From the NCBI RefSeq assembly GCF_001945395.1, contig NZ_MSXV01000007.1, positions 62,001 through 126,000 of the forward strand: a stretch of DNA of 64,000 bases, given 5' to 3'. A program made the position numbers and the translations under genes. The DNA is from Pseudomonas sp. PA15(2017) (GTDB lineage Bacteria > Pseudomonadota > Gammaproteobacteria > Pseudomonadales > Pseudomonadaceae). Positions 8,740 to 17,310 of this stretch are shown piece after piece. The notes below the pieces were generated by a model. That model searched no databases. It saw nothing but the letters and a program-made list of their open reading frames with translations, and had not been told where the DNA came from. Position 1 is the stretch's first letter, and each line of letters starts with the position of its first letter.

Positions 8740-9947
8740 TCGAATTCTGGTTGTCCGCTGGCCTGCTGTGCCTGGTCGCGGTGAGTTTCCTGCTCATCCC
8801 GCTGCTGCGCGGGCGCAAGGTGCAGGCCGAGGAAGATCGCACCGCCCTGAACGTCACCCTCTATCAGGAGCGCCTGCGCGAGCTGGAGCAGCAGCATCAG
8901 GCCGGTACTCTGAATGCAGCGCAATGGCAGGCAGCCCGTGATGAAGCGGCCCGCGAGCTGCTGGCCGACACCGAGGGCAGCGACGCTCGCCAGGCGCGTC
9001 GCCTCGGCCGTGCCGTGCCGCTGCTGGCGGTGCTGCTGGTGCCCGTATTGGCCGTGTCGCTGTATATGCAGTGGGGCGCCATCGACCAGGTCGAGCAGGC
9101 GCGTACCTTCGCCGGTGAGCCGCACAGCATCGAAGAGATGACCGCGCGCCTGGAGCAGGCCGTGCAGAACAATCCCGAGTCCGCCGAGGGTTGGTATTTC
9201 CTCGGTCGCAGCTATATGGCCCAGCAACGCGCGGCGGATGCGGCCAGGGCCTTCGGGCAGGCGGTCAAGGTTGCCGGGCGCGAGCCGGAGCTGCTCGGCC
9301 AGTGGGCTCAGGCGCTGTATTTTGCTGCTGACAAGCAGTGGAGCCCGCAGCTGGATGCCCTGACCAGCGAAGCCTTGAAAGCGGACCCGGAGGAGGTGAC
9401 CAGCCTGGGCCTGCTGGGTATCGCCGCCTACGAGGAGCAGCGCTTCGCGGACGCCATTGGCTACTGGGAGCGACTGGTCGCCGTGTTGCCCCCTGGCGAC
9501 CCCTCTCGGCAGGCGATTGCCGGTGGTATCGAGCGCGCCCGCCAGGAACTGGGTTCGTCGGCCGAAAGTGCTGCCAGCGCCGCACCGCCACAAGCCACGG
9601 CTGGGTTGCAGGTGCGTGTCGAGTTGGCCGAGGCGCTGCGCGACAAGGTGCAGCCGGGCGACGCGGTGTTCGTCTTCGCCCGGGCCGCTTCCGGGCCGCC
9701 GATGCCGCTGGCGGCCAAGCGCCTGACGGTGGCTGACCTGCCAGTGCAGCTCAGCTTGTCCGACAGCGATGCGATGATGCCGCAACTGAAACTTTCCGCG
9801 TTCGACCAGGTTCAACTGGTAGCGCGCATTTCGCGCGCCGGCGATGCGAAAAACGGCGAGTGGATCGGCCAGGGGCAACCGGTGGCCAGCAGCACCCAGG
9901 ACGTGCAACGCCTTGTCATCGATAGCCCTGACGGCACACCACCATGA
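8736..9947 (+). CDS. ccmI: Cytochrome c-type biogenesis TPR protein CcmI
   Basis: CcmI (CycH) binds the C-terminal helix of apocytochromes c and delivers them to CcmFH. Two membrane helices (about residues 4-20 and 92-112) frame a cytoplasmic leucine-zipper-like loop ([18 protein letters not shown]). The periplasmic part has TPR-like helices ([20 protein letters not shown] and others). A C-terminal beta-rich domain follows from about residue 285. The length of 403 residues is normal for Pseudomonas CcmI. It overlaps ccmH and the next lipoprotein gene by 4 nt. Confidence 0.94.
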   Translation: MIEFWLSAGLLCLVAVSFLLIPLLRGRKVQAEEDRTALNVTLYQERLRELEQQHQAGTLNAAQWQAARDEAARELLADTEGSDARQARRLGRAVPLLAVLLVPVLAVSLYMQWGAIDQVEQARTFAGEPHSIEEMTARLEQAVQNNPESAEGWYFLGRSYMAQQRAADAARAFGQAVKVAGREPELLGQWAQALYFAADKQWSPQLDALTSEALKADPEEVTSLGLLGIAAYEEQRFADAIGYWERLVAVLPPGDPSRQAIAGGIERARQELGSSAESAASAAPPQATAGLQVRVELAEALRDKVQPGDAVFVFARAASGPPMPLAAKRLTVADLPVQLSLSDSDAMMPQLKLSAFDQVQLVARISRAGDAKNGEWIGQGQPVASSTQDVQRLVIDSPDGTPP

Positions 9948-10294
9948 ACAGACTGATTTCGGCTGCCTTGGCAGCCACCTTGCTGAGCCTCGCTGGCTGT
10001 ACCCTGCATAGCCCGGCGCCTGGCAAGCCCGACGGCGGCCCTTCGGCCCCTACGGGTTCACCGACGGTGAGCAAATCCCATCCCCGCTTCGCGCCGCCGC
10101 CGGGCGTCTCCAGCCACTGGAACGGCACGCTGGGCGTTTACCAGATCGACTCCGAGCGCGATACCTATTACCGCGAGCGCACCTTCTACCGCTGGCAGGA
10201 CGGCTGGAGCTGGGCGGGCACTCTGCAGGGGCCCTGGGAGCCGGTCGACAGCACCGGTGTGCCGCCTGCGTTGTACCGCCACCACGCGCAGTAA
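9944..10294 (+). CDS. Small lipoprotein at the end of the ccm operon, function unknown
   Basis: The 116-residue product begins with a lipoprotein signal peptide ending in the lipobox LAGC (lipidated Cys19). The mature part is short, starts with a Pro/Gly/Ser-rich linker, and has a Trp/Tyr-rich core ([20 protein letters not shown]). I do not recognise a named family. It overlaps ccmI by 4 nt (ATGA) and is followed by the operon terminator, so it is co-expressed with cytochrome c maturation. A role there is inferred from position only. Confidence 0.8.
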   Translation: MNRLISAALAATLLSLAGCTLHSPAPGKPDGGPSAPTGSPTVSKSHPRFAPPPGVSSHWNGTLGVYQIDSERDTYYRERTFYRWQDGWSWAGTLQGPWEPVDSTGVPPALYRHHAQ

Positions 10295-10338
10295 GCCGTC
10301 GCAGCCCAAGCTCGCTGCATTCGCATCGATAAACCGAG

Positions 10339-10376
10339 CCGCCCTGGAGACTCCGTCCCAGGGCGGTTTGCTTTCT
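10339..10376 (+). terminator. Intrinsic terminator of the ccm operon
   Basis: CCGCCCTGG at 10339-10347 pairs with CCAGGGCGG at 10358-10366 across a 10-nt loop. The stem is followed by TTTGCTTTC, a moderate U-tract. It lies 44 bp after the last gene of the operon. Confidence 0.85.
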
Positions 10377-10447
10377 GATGCCCATTCCATGTGCTCTTAG
10401 CAGCCTGCCCCTGACCGAGCGCATGCTCTTTAGCTGTATGCTGTCTT

Positions 10448-10477
10448 GCGATTATCGAACCGTCGTTCGATAATCGC
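10448..10477. promoter_or_regulatory. Perfect palindromic PcaR-type operator
   Basis: GCGATTATCGAAC (10448-10460) and GTTCGATAATCGC (10465-10477) form a perfect 13-bp inverted repeat with a 4-bp spacer. The right arm matches, from memory, the PcaR recognition sequence GTTCGATAATCGCAC described for the P. putida pca regulon. It lies 29 bp upstream of the pcaR start codon, so autoregulation is likely. Confidence 0.8.
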
Positions 10478-10505
10478 GCATACCATCTGGACGAGTGACA
10501 GTGCC

Positions 10506-11345
10506 ATGCCTGAATCCCGTTCCGTGCCCAGCTCGATGGCGCCGCCGATCATCGCGTCGCCGGCCAAGCGTATCGAAGCCTTTACCGGCGATCCTAATTT
10601 CATGACCTCGCTGGCCCGGGGCCTGGCGGTCATCCATGCGTTTCAGGAGCGCAAGCGCCACCTGACCATCGCCCAGATCAGCCACCGTACCGAGATCCCC
10701 CGTGCGGCAGTGCGTCGTTGTTTGCACACGCTGATGAAGCTCGGCTACGTGACGACCGATGGGCGCGTCTACTCGCTGCTGCCCAAGGTGCTGACTTTGG
10801 GCCACGCGTATCTGTCCTCGACGCCAATGGCCGTCACCGCACAGCCGATTCTCGATCGCCTCAGCGAACAGCTGCACGAGGCCTGTTCGATGGCCACCCT
10901 GGAGGGCGACGAAATTCTCTACATCGCGCGCTCGGCGACGCCGCAGCGGCTGATCTCCGTCGACCTGAGCGTGGGCAGCCGTTTGCCGGCCTACTGCACC
11001 TCGATGGGCCGTATCCTGCTGGCCGCGCTGGATGATGCCGCGCTGGACGACTACCTGAGCCATGCGGATCTGCAGGTGAAAACCAGCCGCACCCTGCACA
11101 CCCCCGAAGACCTGCGTGCCAATATCGAGGAAATCCGCCGGCAGGGCTGGGTGATCATCGACCAGGAGCTGGAAGTCAGCCTGCGCTCCATCGCCGTGCC
11201 GTTGAAGGATTCTGCCGGCCAGGTTCTGGCCGCGCTCAATGTCGGCACCCATGTGGGGCGCGTGTCGCGCCAGGAGCTGGAGAGCCGCTTCCTGCCCATC
11301 CTGCTCGAAGCCAGCCACGAACTGAGCACACGACTGTTTCAGTAG
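10506..11345 (+). CDS. pcaR: Pca regulon transcriptional regulator PcaR (IclR family)
   Basis: PcaR activates the protocatechuate (beta-ketoadipate) pathway genes in response to beta-ketoadipate. The 279-residue protein has an N-terminal winged helix-turn-helix (about residues 38-100: FMTSLARGLAVIHAFQERKR, then HRTEIPRAAVRRCLHTL). An IclR effector domain follows, with LPAYCTSMGRILLAA and RSIAVPLKDSAGQVLAALNV. The sequence closely follows my memory of Pseudomonas PcaR/PobR-group regulators. The start ATG at 10506 was chosen over a GTG/other start at 10446 because the latter would place coding sequence across the operator. No pca catabolic genes are in the window. Confidence 0.88.
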   Translation: MPESRSVPSSMAPPIIASPAKRIEAFTGDPNFMTSLARGLAVIHAFQERKRHLTIAQISHRTEIPRAAVRRCLHTLMKLGYVTTDGRVYSLLPKVLTLGHAYLSSTPMAVTAQPILDRLSEQLHEACSMATLEGDEILYIARSATPQRLISVDLSVGSRLPAYCTSMGRILLAALDDAALDDYLSHADLQVKTSRTLHTPEDLRANIEEIRRQGWVIIDQELEVSLRSIAVPLKDSAGQVLAALNVGTHVGRVSRQELESRFLPILLEASHELSTRLFQ

Positions 11346-11356
11346 CGCTCTGAACT

Positions 11357-11438
11357 CCCGGGTGTCGCTACGCTCGACCCGGGCTACGTAGCAGTGATCC
11401 CAGAACCGTAGCCTGGGTTGAGCGAAGCGATACCCAGG
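11357..11438. repeat. REP doublet after pcaR
   Basis: An inverted pair of the same REP family as at 872-978: CCCGGGTGTCGCTACGCTCG and onward (11357-11388), then its inverted partner CGTAGCCTGGGTTGAGCGAA and onward (11407-11438), with 18 bp between. It starts 12 bp after the pcaR stop. Confidence 0.8.
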
Positions 11439-11551
11439 ACGCCATACCCACCCCGCGGTGCACCCATTCAACAACCTGATGATGGCTGGGCGCTGCCCGC
11501 GCCTTCGCTACACTCGGGCTGTCTTTCATTGGCCAGCAGGGCAGGTTGAGC

Positions 11552-12379
11552 ATGAGCAATCGCATGATGATCACAGGGGCCGGCTCCGGTCTGGGGCGCG
11601 AATTGGCGCTGCGCTGGGCGCGCGAGGGCTGGCGCCTGGCGTTGTCGGACGTCAACGACGCCGGGCTGGCAGAAACCCTGCGCCTGGTGCGCGAGGCGGG
11701 CGGCGACGGCTTCACCCTGCGCTGCGACGTGCGTGACTACAGCCAGCTGACTGCCCTGGCGCAGGCCTGCGAAGAGAAATTCGGCGGCATCGACATCATC
11801 ATCAACAACGCCGGCGTCGCCTCGGGCGGCTTCTTCGCCGAGCTGTCGCTCGAGGATTGGGACTGGCAGCTGTCGATCAACCTGATGGGCGTGGTCAAAG
11901 GCTGCAAGGCGTTCCTGCCGTTGCTCGAGCGTAGCCGCGGGCGCATCGTCAACATCGCCTCCATGGCGGCGCTGATGCAGGGCCCCGGCATGAGCAACTA
12001 CAACGTCGCCAAGGCCGGGGTGGTGGCGCTGTCGGAAAGCCTGCTGGCCGAGCTCAAGCCGCTGCAAGTCGGCGTGCACGTGGTGTGCCCGTCGTTCTTC
12101 CAGACCAACCTGCTCGACTCGTTCCGCGGGCCGACGCCCGCCATGAAGGCCCAGGTCGGCAAATTGCTGGAAAGCTCGCCGATCAATGCCGAGTTCATCG
12201 CCGACTACATCTTCAAGGCCGTCGCCGACGGCGAGTTCATGATCCTGCCCCACGAGCAGGGCCGTCAGGCCTGGGCGCTGAAGCAGAAGAACCCGCAGCT
12301 GCTGTATGACGAGATGACCCTGATGTGCGAAAAGATGCGCGCCAAGGCTGCCGGGCAGCGCGAAGCGAAGACGCCTTGA
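11552..12379 (+). CDS. SDR family oxidoreductase
   Basis: A 275-residue classical short-chain dehydrogenase/reductase using NAD(P)(H). The cofactor-binding motif TGAGSGLG is near residues 7-14, NNAG near 87-90, the catalytic serine region NIASMAALM near 135, and the YxxxK pair in NYNVAKAG near residues 149-153. The substrate cannot be told from the sequence. Start ATG 11552 has GCAGG seven bases upstream; a TTG at 11546 is the alternative. It is a single gene after the pcaR repeat region, with a palindromic element beginning at its stop codon. Confidence 0.92.
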   Translation: MSNRMMITGAGSGLGRELALRWAREGWRLALSDVNDAGLAETLRLVREAGGDGFTLRCDVRDYSQLTALAQACEEKFGGIDIIINNAGVASGGFFAELSLEDWDWQLSINLMGVVKGCKAFLPLLERSRGRIVNIASMAALMQGPGMSNYNVAKAGVVALSESLLAELKPLQVGVHVVCPSFFQTNLLDSFRGPTPAMKAQVGKLLESSPINAEFIADYIFKAVADGEFMILPHEQGRQAWALKQKNPQLLYDEMTLMCEKMRAKAAGQREAKTP

Positions 12380-12548
12380 AGCTGTTCACGAGCTTTGGGT
12401 TTTTGCGAGCTTGTATCCGGTGAATCGACTGCAAAAGCGGACATCAATGCAGCACCTGTGGGAACGGGCCATGCCCGTGATTTTTTCGCGGGCATGGTCC
12501 GCTTCCACAGATAGCGGTAATCACGGCGAATGATTGAACAGGTTCTTG
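12376..12548. repeat. Palindromic element with nested REP, beginning at a stop codon
   Basis: The ends are related inverted sequences: TTGAAGCTGTTCA at 12376-12388 and TTGAACAGGTTCTT near 12534-12547. Nested inside is a second hairpin, CTGTGGGAACGGGCCATGCC (12456 onward) opposite GGGCATGGTCCGCTTCCACA (to 12509). The TGA of the SDR gene is inside the left end. The internal sequence GGACATCAATGCAGCACCTG resembles the matching part of the element at 59214-59423. Confidence 0.6.
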
Positions 12549-12649
12549 GGCCATTGCACGGGACAGCATGCGGTCGCGCTTGCCCTAACCGAAGCGCACG
12601 AGTAGGGTTGCCGCCTCGGCTGAACCTGGCCACCTGATCAGGAACTCGT

Positions 12650-13813
12650 GTGAAACCCGTCTCCCGCGCTTTACTGCTGCTGGCCCTGGTGGCTGCAGCG
12701 GTGAACTTGCGACCCGGCATTACCTCGCTGGCGCCGCTTATCGAACGCATCGCTCAGGAGCTTTCCCTGAGCCGCGGCTTTATCAGCCTGACCACCGCAC
12801 TGCCAGTGCTGTGCATGGGCCTGCTGGCGCCCCTTGCGCCCCGCCTGGCCGTGCGCTTCGGTCTCGAACGTACCATCAACCTGTGCCTGGGGGCGATCGC
12901 TCTGGCGCTAGCGCTGCGCGTGGTTGGCCACTCCAGCACGATTTTGGTCGGCAGCGCAGTACTGCTTGGCGCCGCCATCGCCATCGCCGGGCCTTTGCTG
13001 TCGGGCTTCATCAAACGTCATTTTGCGGGCCGCATGGGCCAGGTGCTGGCCTGGTACTCGCTGAGCATGGCCATTGGTGGCGCGATTGGCGTGGTGCTGA
13101 CCATGCCGGTCACCCAGCTGTTCGGCGATGACTGGAGCTACGGCCTGGCGATCTGGTCGGTGCCAGCGATAGTGGCGGTTGTCATCTGGTGCTGCCTGCC
13201 CAAGCAGCAGGCCGAGCCGCTGAGCCGCGAAGACGCGTCCGCCGGCTTGCCCTGGCGCGAAGGGCGGGCGTGGTTGATCAGCGCCTATTTTGCCCTGCAG
13301 GCTGGCTTGTTCTACGCCGTGGCGACCTGGACGGTGGCGCGCTACCAGGAGGCCGGGCTGTCGGCGATGCACAGCAATACGCTGTTCAGCCTGGCCATGC
13401 TGATGGGCTTGCCGAGTTCTTTCGTTCTGCCGATGCTGGTGCAGCGCATGAACCGTTACCTGCTGATGGTCGCCTGCGGCAGCTTGACCCTGGTCAGCCT
13501 GGTGATGATCACCTTGGTGCCCAGGTTCATCCCGGAATTCTGGGCATTGACCCTTGGCTTCGGCATGAGCGGCTCCTTTGCCTTGTCGCTGCTTTTGCCC
13601 ATCTACGAGGCCGGCTCGCCGTTAGCGGTCAGCCGCTGGACGGCAATGATGCTCGGCTCGGGCTACAGCGTGGCGTGCCTGAGCCCGGTGCTTAGTGGCT
13701 TGGCGCGGGATATGTCGGGAACCTACCAGGTGCCTTTCATGGTGCTGACCGGGATGGCGGTGGTGATGGTGCTGCTGGCATGGCTGATGCGTAAGGGCCC
13801 GCGCCGCCCTTAG
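12650..13813 (+). CDS. MFS transporter, CynX/NimT family
   Basis: A 387-residue inner-membrane transporter of the major facilitator superfamily with about 12 helices. The N-terminus LRPGITSLAPLIERI, with NLRPGI right after the first helix, and the later RTINLCLGAIALALALRVVG segment are typical of the CynX (cyanate) / NimT (2-nitroimidazole) family. The substrate is not predictable. The start is GTG at 12650. It stands alone between two palindromic repeats. Confidence 0.88.
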   Translation: MKPVSRALLLLALVAAAVNLRPGITSLAPLIERIAQELSLSRGFISLTTALPVLCMGLLAPLAPRLAVRFGLERTINLCLGAIALALALRVVGHSSTILVGSAVLLGAAIAIAGPLLSGFIKRHFAGRMGQVLAWYSLSMAIGGAIGVVLTMPVTQLFGDDWSYGLAIWSVPAIVAVVIWCCLPKQQAEPLSREDASAGLPWREGRAWLISAYFALQAGLFYAVATWTVARYQEAGLSAMHSNTLFSLAMLMGLPSSFVLPMLVQRMNRYLLMVACGSLTLVSLVMITLVPRFIPEFWALTLGFGMSGSFALSLLLPIYEAGSPLAVSRWTAMMLGSGYSVACLSPVLSGLARDMSGTYQVPFMVLTGMAVVMVLLAWLMRKGPRRP

Positions 13814-13826
13814 GTGTGAATACTCG

Positions 13827-13858
13827 GTAGCCTGGGTAGAGCCAAGCGAAACCCGGGC
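13827..13858. repeat. Single REP element
   Basis: GTAGCCTGGGTAGAGCCAAG and onward (13827-13858), an imperfect palindrome of the same family as the doublets at 872-978 and 11357-11438, here as a single copy 14 bp after the MFS gene. Confidence 0.7.
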
Positions 13859-13987
13859 GCATGGCTAACCCGTGAACCCAGGCGATTGAATCACCCCATC
13901 ACTGTCCTGACTGGCCGTTCTGCCCGTGGCATTCCCCTGCATCGCGGGCTGTGATAGAAGGCTGCCAGTTTTTAGCGGAGTGCCCCC

Positions 13988-14422
13988 GTGGTATCGGAAT
14001 CCATCGTCTACGGCAACATTCGTGACTGGCCGTCGGACAGCCCCTCGGAGAGTCGCCTGCGCCGCCTGCTCAACAGGCAGGTGCTCGATGCATTGCCGAC
14101 CGGCGATGCCTGGCCATTTCTGGGGCGCGAGATGTTTGCATGCTGCCAGCAACCCGGCAGTGGTCTTTACCAGACCCAGGTCATTCATTTCGGCGCCAGT
14201 TACCAGACCATCGAGTACGAATGGAAATTGTGGGTCGCTGAGTTCGAGGCGCTGCTCAAGCGCCTCTACTGGGCCAGCGCCGTAGTGCACCTGGAGACCG
14301 AACTGAACGGTACCCATACCTTTCGCTGGGAGTCGGACTCGGAGAGCGGCCTGCACAGCCCGCAGGACGGCGCGTTGCGCGTGCGCTGCGCCTGGGAAAG
14401 GGAAGGGGGCTTGCGCGGCTAA
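13988..14422 (+). CDS. Conserved hypothetical protein, 144 residues
   Basis: A soluble 144-residue protein that I do not recognise by name. It has no signal peptide or membrane helix, is acidic, and is rich in Trp (WPSDSP, WPFLGRE, YEWKLW, LYWAS, FRWESD, CAWER). Start GTG 13988 is supported by GCGGAG at 13975-13980. Codon use and GC match the neighbours, so it appears to be a genuine resident gene. Function unknown. Confidence 0.7.
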   Translation: MVSESIVYGNIRDWPSDSPSESRLRRLLNRQVLDALPTGDAWPFLGREMFACCQQPGSGLYQTQVIHFGASYQTIEYEWKLWVAEFEALLKRLYWASAVVHLETELNGTHTFRWESDSESGLHSPQDGALRVRCAWEREGGLRG

Positions 14423-14484
14423 CGCGGTGACCGAAGCAGTTGCAGCAGGGCGCGGCTCCCGCTTATCAGGCGCCACGGCCAGCC

Positions 14485-14718
14485 TTAATCCTCCTCCAGC
14501 CATTCCTTCGGCACGTCCCGCTTGAGCGCCAACTGGCACTGCTGGCTCTCCGGGTCGAACACGATTACCGCTTCGCCTTTATCCAGCGCGCGACGTACGC
14601 GGGTTACCCGGGTATCCAGCGGTGTTTCGTCACCGTTGTCAGTGCCGTCGCGGGTGACGAAATCTTCGATCAGACGGGTAAGGGTATCTGCCTCGAGCAG
14701 ATTGGCGGGGATCAGCAA
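14485..14718 (-). CDS. YheU family protein (UPF0270)
   Basis: Small YheU/UPF0270 protein of 77 residues: LLIPANLLEADTLTRLIEDF, then TRDGTDNGDE, then VIVFDPESQQCQLAL. The frame is open further upstream, but the family starts at M-(L)-IP-x-x-LL. That makes the initiation codon TTG (CAA at 14716-14718 on the plus strand), with AGGAG ideally spaced 7 nt upstream. The molecular function is unknown. It is convergent with the upstream hypothetical gene. Confidence 0.85.
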   Translation of the reverse strand: MLIPANLLEADTLTRLIEDFVTRDGTDNGDETPLDTRVTRVRRALDKGEAVIVFDPESQQCQLALKRDVPKEWLEED

Positions 14719-15022
14719 GATTTTCTCCTGAGGCGCTGGCAGCCTCTGATCTCTGAATGTATAGGTTTCGTTGGACGGCGCCCGCGAGCATTTGATCACC
14801 TTTCGTGCGCCAAGCGTGCAGACCATGAGTGCCAATCACCGGCTTTGCCAACAATGCAGTGCAGTCAACGACTTACCTTCACCAGCCCGAATCGCTGGTG
14901 ATCGATTCAAGACGCCAGGCACATTTTCGAAGCTGGTGATTTTTTAGGCTGTTCAAAAGCTGATCAGCGTGCTACAACCTTCCCATCGAGTGACATAGCC
15001 GCTTGAAAACGAAGGGAAAAGT
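14719..15022. other. Intergenic region between yheU-like gene and ihfB
   Basis: About 300 bp with no convincing gene. It should hold the divergent promoters of both flanking genes. TTTTTAGGCTGTTCAAAAGC near 14941-14960 resembles the end sequence (CTGTTCA) of the palindromic elements seen elsewhere in the window. No remnant of rpsA, the usual upstream neighbour of ihfB, is visible. Confidence 0.5.
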
Positions 15023-15310
15023 ATGACCAAGTCGGAGTTGATCGAAAGAATCGTCACCCACCAAGGGCAGCTTTCAAACAAAGATGTCGAGCTGGCCATC
15101 AAGACCATGCTGGAACAGATGTCCCAGGCGCTGGCGACTGGCGATCGCATCGAGATCCGCGGCTTCGGCAGTTTCTCCCTCCACTACCGCGCCCCGCGCG
15201 TGGGCCGTAACCCCAAGACGGGGCAGTCGGTACGTCTGGACGGCAAGTTCGTTCCGCACTTCAAACCCGGTAAGGAGTTGCGTGATCGGGTGAACGAAGA
15301 GGACGAGTGA
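15023..15310 (+). CDS. ihfB: Integration host factor subunit beta
   Basis: IHF-beta pairs with IHF-alpha to bend DNA sharply at specific sites in transcription, recombination and replication. The 95-residue sequence is essentially the Pseudomonas Ihf[18 protein letters not shown] at the start and the DNA-binding beta-arm [12 protein letters not shown], with the intercalating proline in RNPKTG. The C-terminal helix ends [18 protein letters not shown] lies upstream of the ATG. It marks one end of the O-antigen region, as in other pseudomonads, but rpsA is not adjacent. Confidence 0.95.
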   Translation: MTKSELIERIVTHQGQLSNKDVELAIKTMLEQMSQALATGDRIEIRGFGSFSLHYRAPRVGRNPKTGQSVRLDGKFVPHFKPGKELRDRVNEEDE

Positions 15311-15524
15311 TCCTCTTAGGCGTCTCTACCATCTCAATTCCTTCCCCTGGCCTACTGCCGACCGCATTCATTGCGCCGTGCTGATAGCGGTACCACCAGG
15401 CCTCGCTTTTCTGAAATAAAGTTTTACATCCCTCTTCAGGCCGGTTCAGGGCTGTCGATAAGGTGGTGATGCCGCCGATTATCGGTGATGCAGCTCATCT
15501 CCATCCCTTCGTGCAGGCCTGCAT

Positions 15525-17165
15525 ATGAACTGGTTCTACGACGCCAAGATATCAACCAAGCTGTATCTTGCATTCGCGCTCTGCGCCTGTATCACCTTGA
15601 TCGTTGGGATCCTCGGCAGCCAGGGAATCGGCTCGTTGTCTTCGAGCTTGCAATCGGTGTTTTCCAACAACCTCGTTTCCGTCGCAAAAACTGCCGAGGC
15701 CCGTTCCAACGCGGTTGCGCAAAGCCGCGACCTGTATCGTTTGCTGGCCGCTGCCACGGCTGGCGGCGACGCCGCCGAGCGAAGCGCCATCCTCGCCTCG
15801 ATGAAGGAGAATCGTCAGACCAGCGAGCGTGCATACGCCGTGTACCGTGCCACGCCCCTGGCAGACGACGAACGCGCCGCTGGCGACCGCATGGACAAAG
15901 ACTGGCCGGCCTATCAGGCGATCATCGACCGTGCAGTGGCGGCCATCGAACGTGGCGACCTGGCAGGCGCCAAGCAGTTGATGTCCGGTGAGCTGCATCA
16001 GGCCTATCGCACCGTCATCGATGAGATAGGCATCATGGTCGAGTCCAATAACCGGCAGATCGGCGAGGGCGCCCAGGCTGCGCGCGAAAGCGAGGCGGCG
16101 GCCAAGCTCAACCTTTACATCGGTATCGGTGTCGCCTTCATCGCCGCCGTTCTGCTGGGCATGTTCATCAGCCGGGCGATCAGTACACCTATCGCATCGG
16201 CCGTTCGCAACGCCGAGCGAATCGCGGGCGGCGACCTGACCAAGACCATCGAAAGCGGCCATCGAGATGAAGCTGGCCAGCTGTTGACCGCCCTTGGTGC
16301 GATGCAGAACGGCCTCAAGGGTACCATTCAACAGATCGCCAGCGCGGCCGACCAGCTGGCCTCGGCCGCCGAAGAACTCAACGCGGTGACCGAGGAGAGC
16401 AGCCGTGGGCTGACTCGTCAGAACGACGAGATCCAGCTGGCGGCTACTGCCGTTACCGAAATGAGTGCTGCAGTCGACGAAGTGGCCCGCAACGCCACCT
16501 CGACCTCCGAGGCGTCCCGGCAAACCAGCAAGGAAGCATCCAGCGGCCGTGACCAGGCGCGTGAGGCGGTCAAGGCCATTACCAGCGTGAATAATGAAAT
16601 CGGCCAGTCGACCGTAATCGTCGATGAGCTGGCCGGTAGCGTGCGGGATATCGCCAAGGTGCTCGACGTCATTCGCGGCATCGCCGAGCAGACCAACCTG
16701 CTGGCGCTCAACGCGGCCATCGAAGCGGCGCGGGCGGGCGAGCAGGGCCGTGGGTTCGCCGTGGTGGCGGACGAAGTGCGGGCCCTGGCGGCGCGCACCC
16801 AAGCCTCCACAGGGGAAATCGAGGCAATGATCGCCAGCGTGCAGTCGCGCGCCGACGACGCGGTCAAGGCCATGGGCAACAGCCGCACGCTGGCCAACAG
16901 CACCCAGGAACTGGCCAAGGCAACGGGCGAATCCCTCGAACGCATCGCCCAGAACATCGCCGAGATCAACGACCGCAACATGCTGATCGCCACCGCTTCC
17001 GAGGAGCAGGCCAACGTCGCCCGAGAGGTCGATCGCAACCTGATCAATATCCAGGACCTGTCCACCCAAACCGCTGCCGGCGCCAACCAGACCAGCGCAT
17101 CCAGCCAGGAGCTGTCGCGCCTGGCCGTGTCGTTCAACAACCTGGTCAGCACCTTCAAGCTATAG
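15525..17165 (+). CDS. Methyl-accepting chemotaxis protein
   Basis: A 546-residue transmembrane chemoreceptor. TM1 is residues 12-30. The periplasmic domain of about 165 residues looks like a four-helix bundle (4HB_MCP type, with RDLYRLLAAATAGG). TM2 is about 195-213, followed by a HAMP domain. The cytoplasmic signalling hairpin carries the tip motif EQTNLLALNAAIEAARAGE near residue 388 onward. No CheR/CheB pentapeptide tether is at the C-terminus (it ends NLVSTFKL). The ligand is unknown. Transcribed alone between ihfB and a gene remnant. Confidence 0.95.
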   Translation: MNWFYDAKISTKLYLAFALCACITLIVGILGSQGIGSLSSSLQSVFSNNLVSVAKTAEARSNAVAQSRDLYRLLAAATAGGDAAERSAILASMKENRQTSERAYAVYRATPLADDERAAGDRMDKDWPAYQAIIDRAVAAIERGDLAGAKQLMSGELHQAYRTVIDEIGIMVESNNRQIGEGAQAARESEAAAKLNLYIGIGVAFIAAVLLGMFISRAISTPIASAVRNAERIAGGDLTKTIESGHRDEAGQLLTALGAMQNGLKGTIQQIASAADQLASAAEELNAVTEESSRGLTRQNDEIQLAATAVTEMSAAVDEVARNATSTSEASRQTSKEASSGRDQAREAVKAITSVNNEIGQSTVIVDELAGSVRDIAKVLDVIRGIAEQTNLLALNAAIEAARAGEQGRGFAVVADEVRALAARTQASTGEIEAMIASVQSRADDAVKAMGNSRTLANSTQELAKATGESLERIAQNIAEINDRNMLIATASEEQANVAREVDRNLINIQDLSTQTAAGANQTSASSQELSRLAVSFNNLVSTFKL

Positions 17166-17235
17166 AGCTATCGCGGTCTTGCAGGCCAGTGGGCGGCAGC
17201 CAAGCGCAGGCTGCCGTCCGGCCCTCAAACATGGA

Positions 17236-17260
17236 TGTGGGAGCGGGCCACGCCCGCAAA
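17236..17260. repeat. Single REP-like palindrome (GTGGGAGCGGGC family)
   Basis: TGTGGGAGCGGGCCACGCCC and onward is an imperfect palindrome of the common Pseudomonas GTGGGAGCGGGC...GCCCGC repeat family. Related copies are nested in the elements at 12376-12548 and 59214-59423, and a partial one is at 40158-40176. Confidence 0.6.
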
Positions 17261-17310
17261 CATTCTGAAACCGCACCAAGTGCCCCCTGCAGAAACCGAC
17301 TGACCCCGCC

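Noticed and set aside
15552-17069. 505-residue open frame antisense to the chemoreceptor gene
   Set aside because: The plus-strand frame is a clear MCP with all domains. The antisense frame has no family features and is a by-product of high GC.
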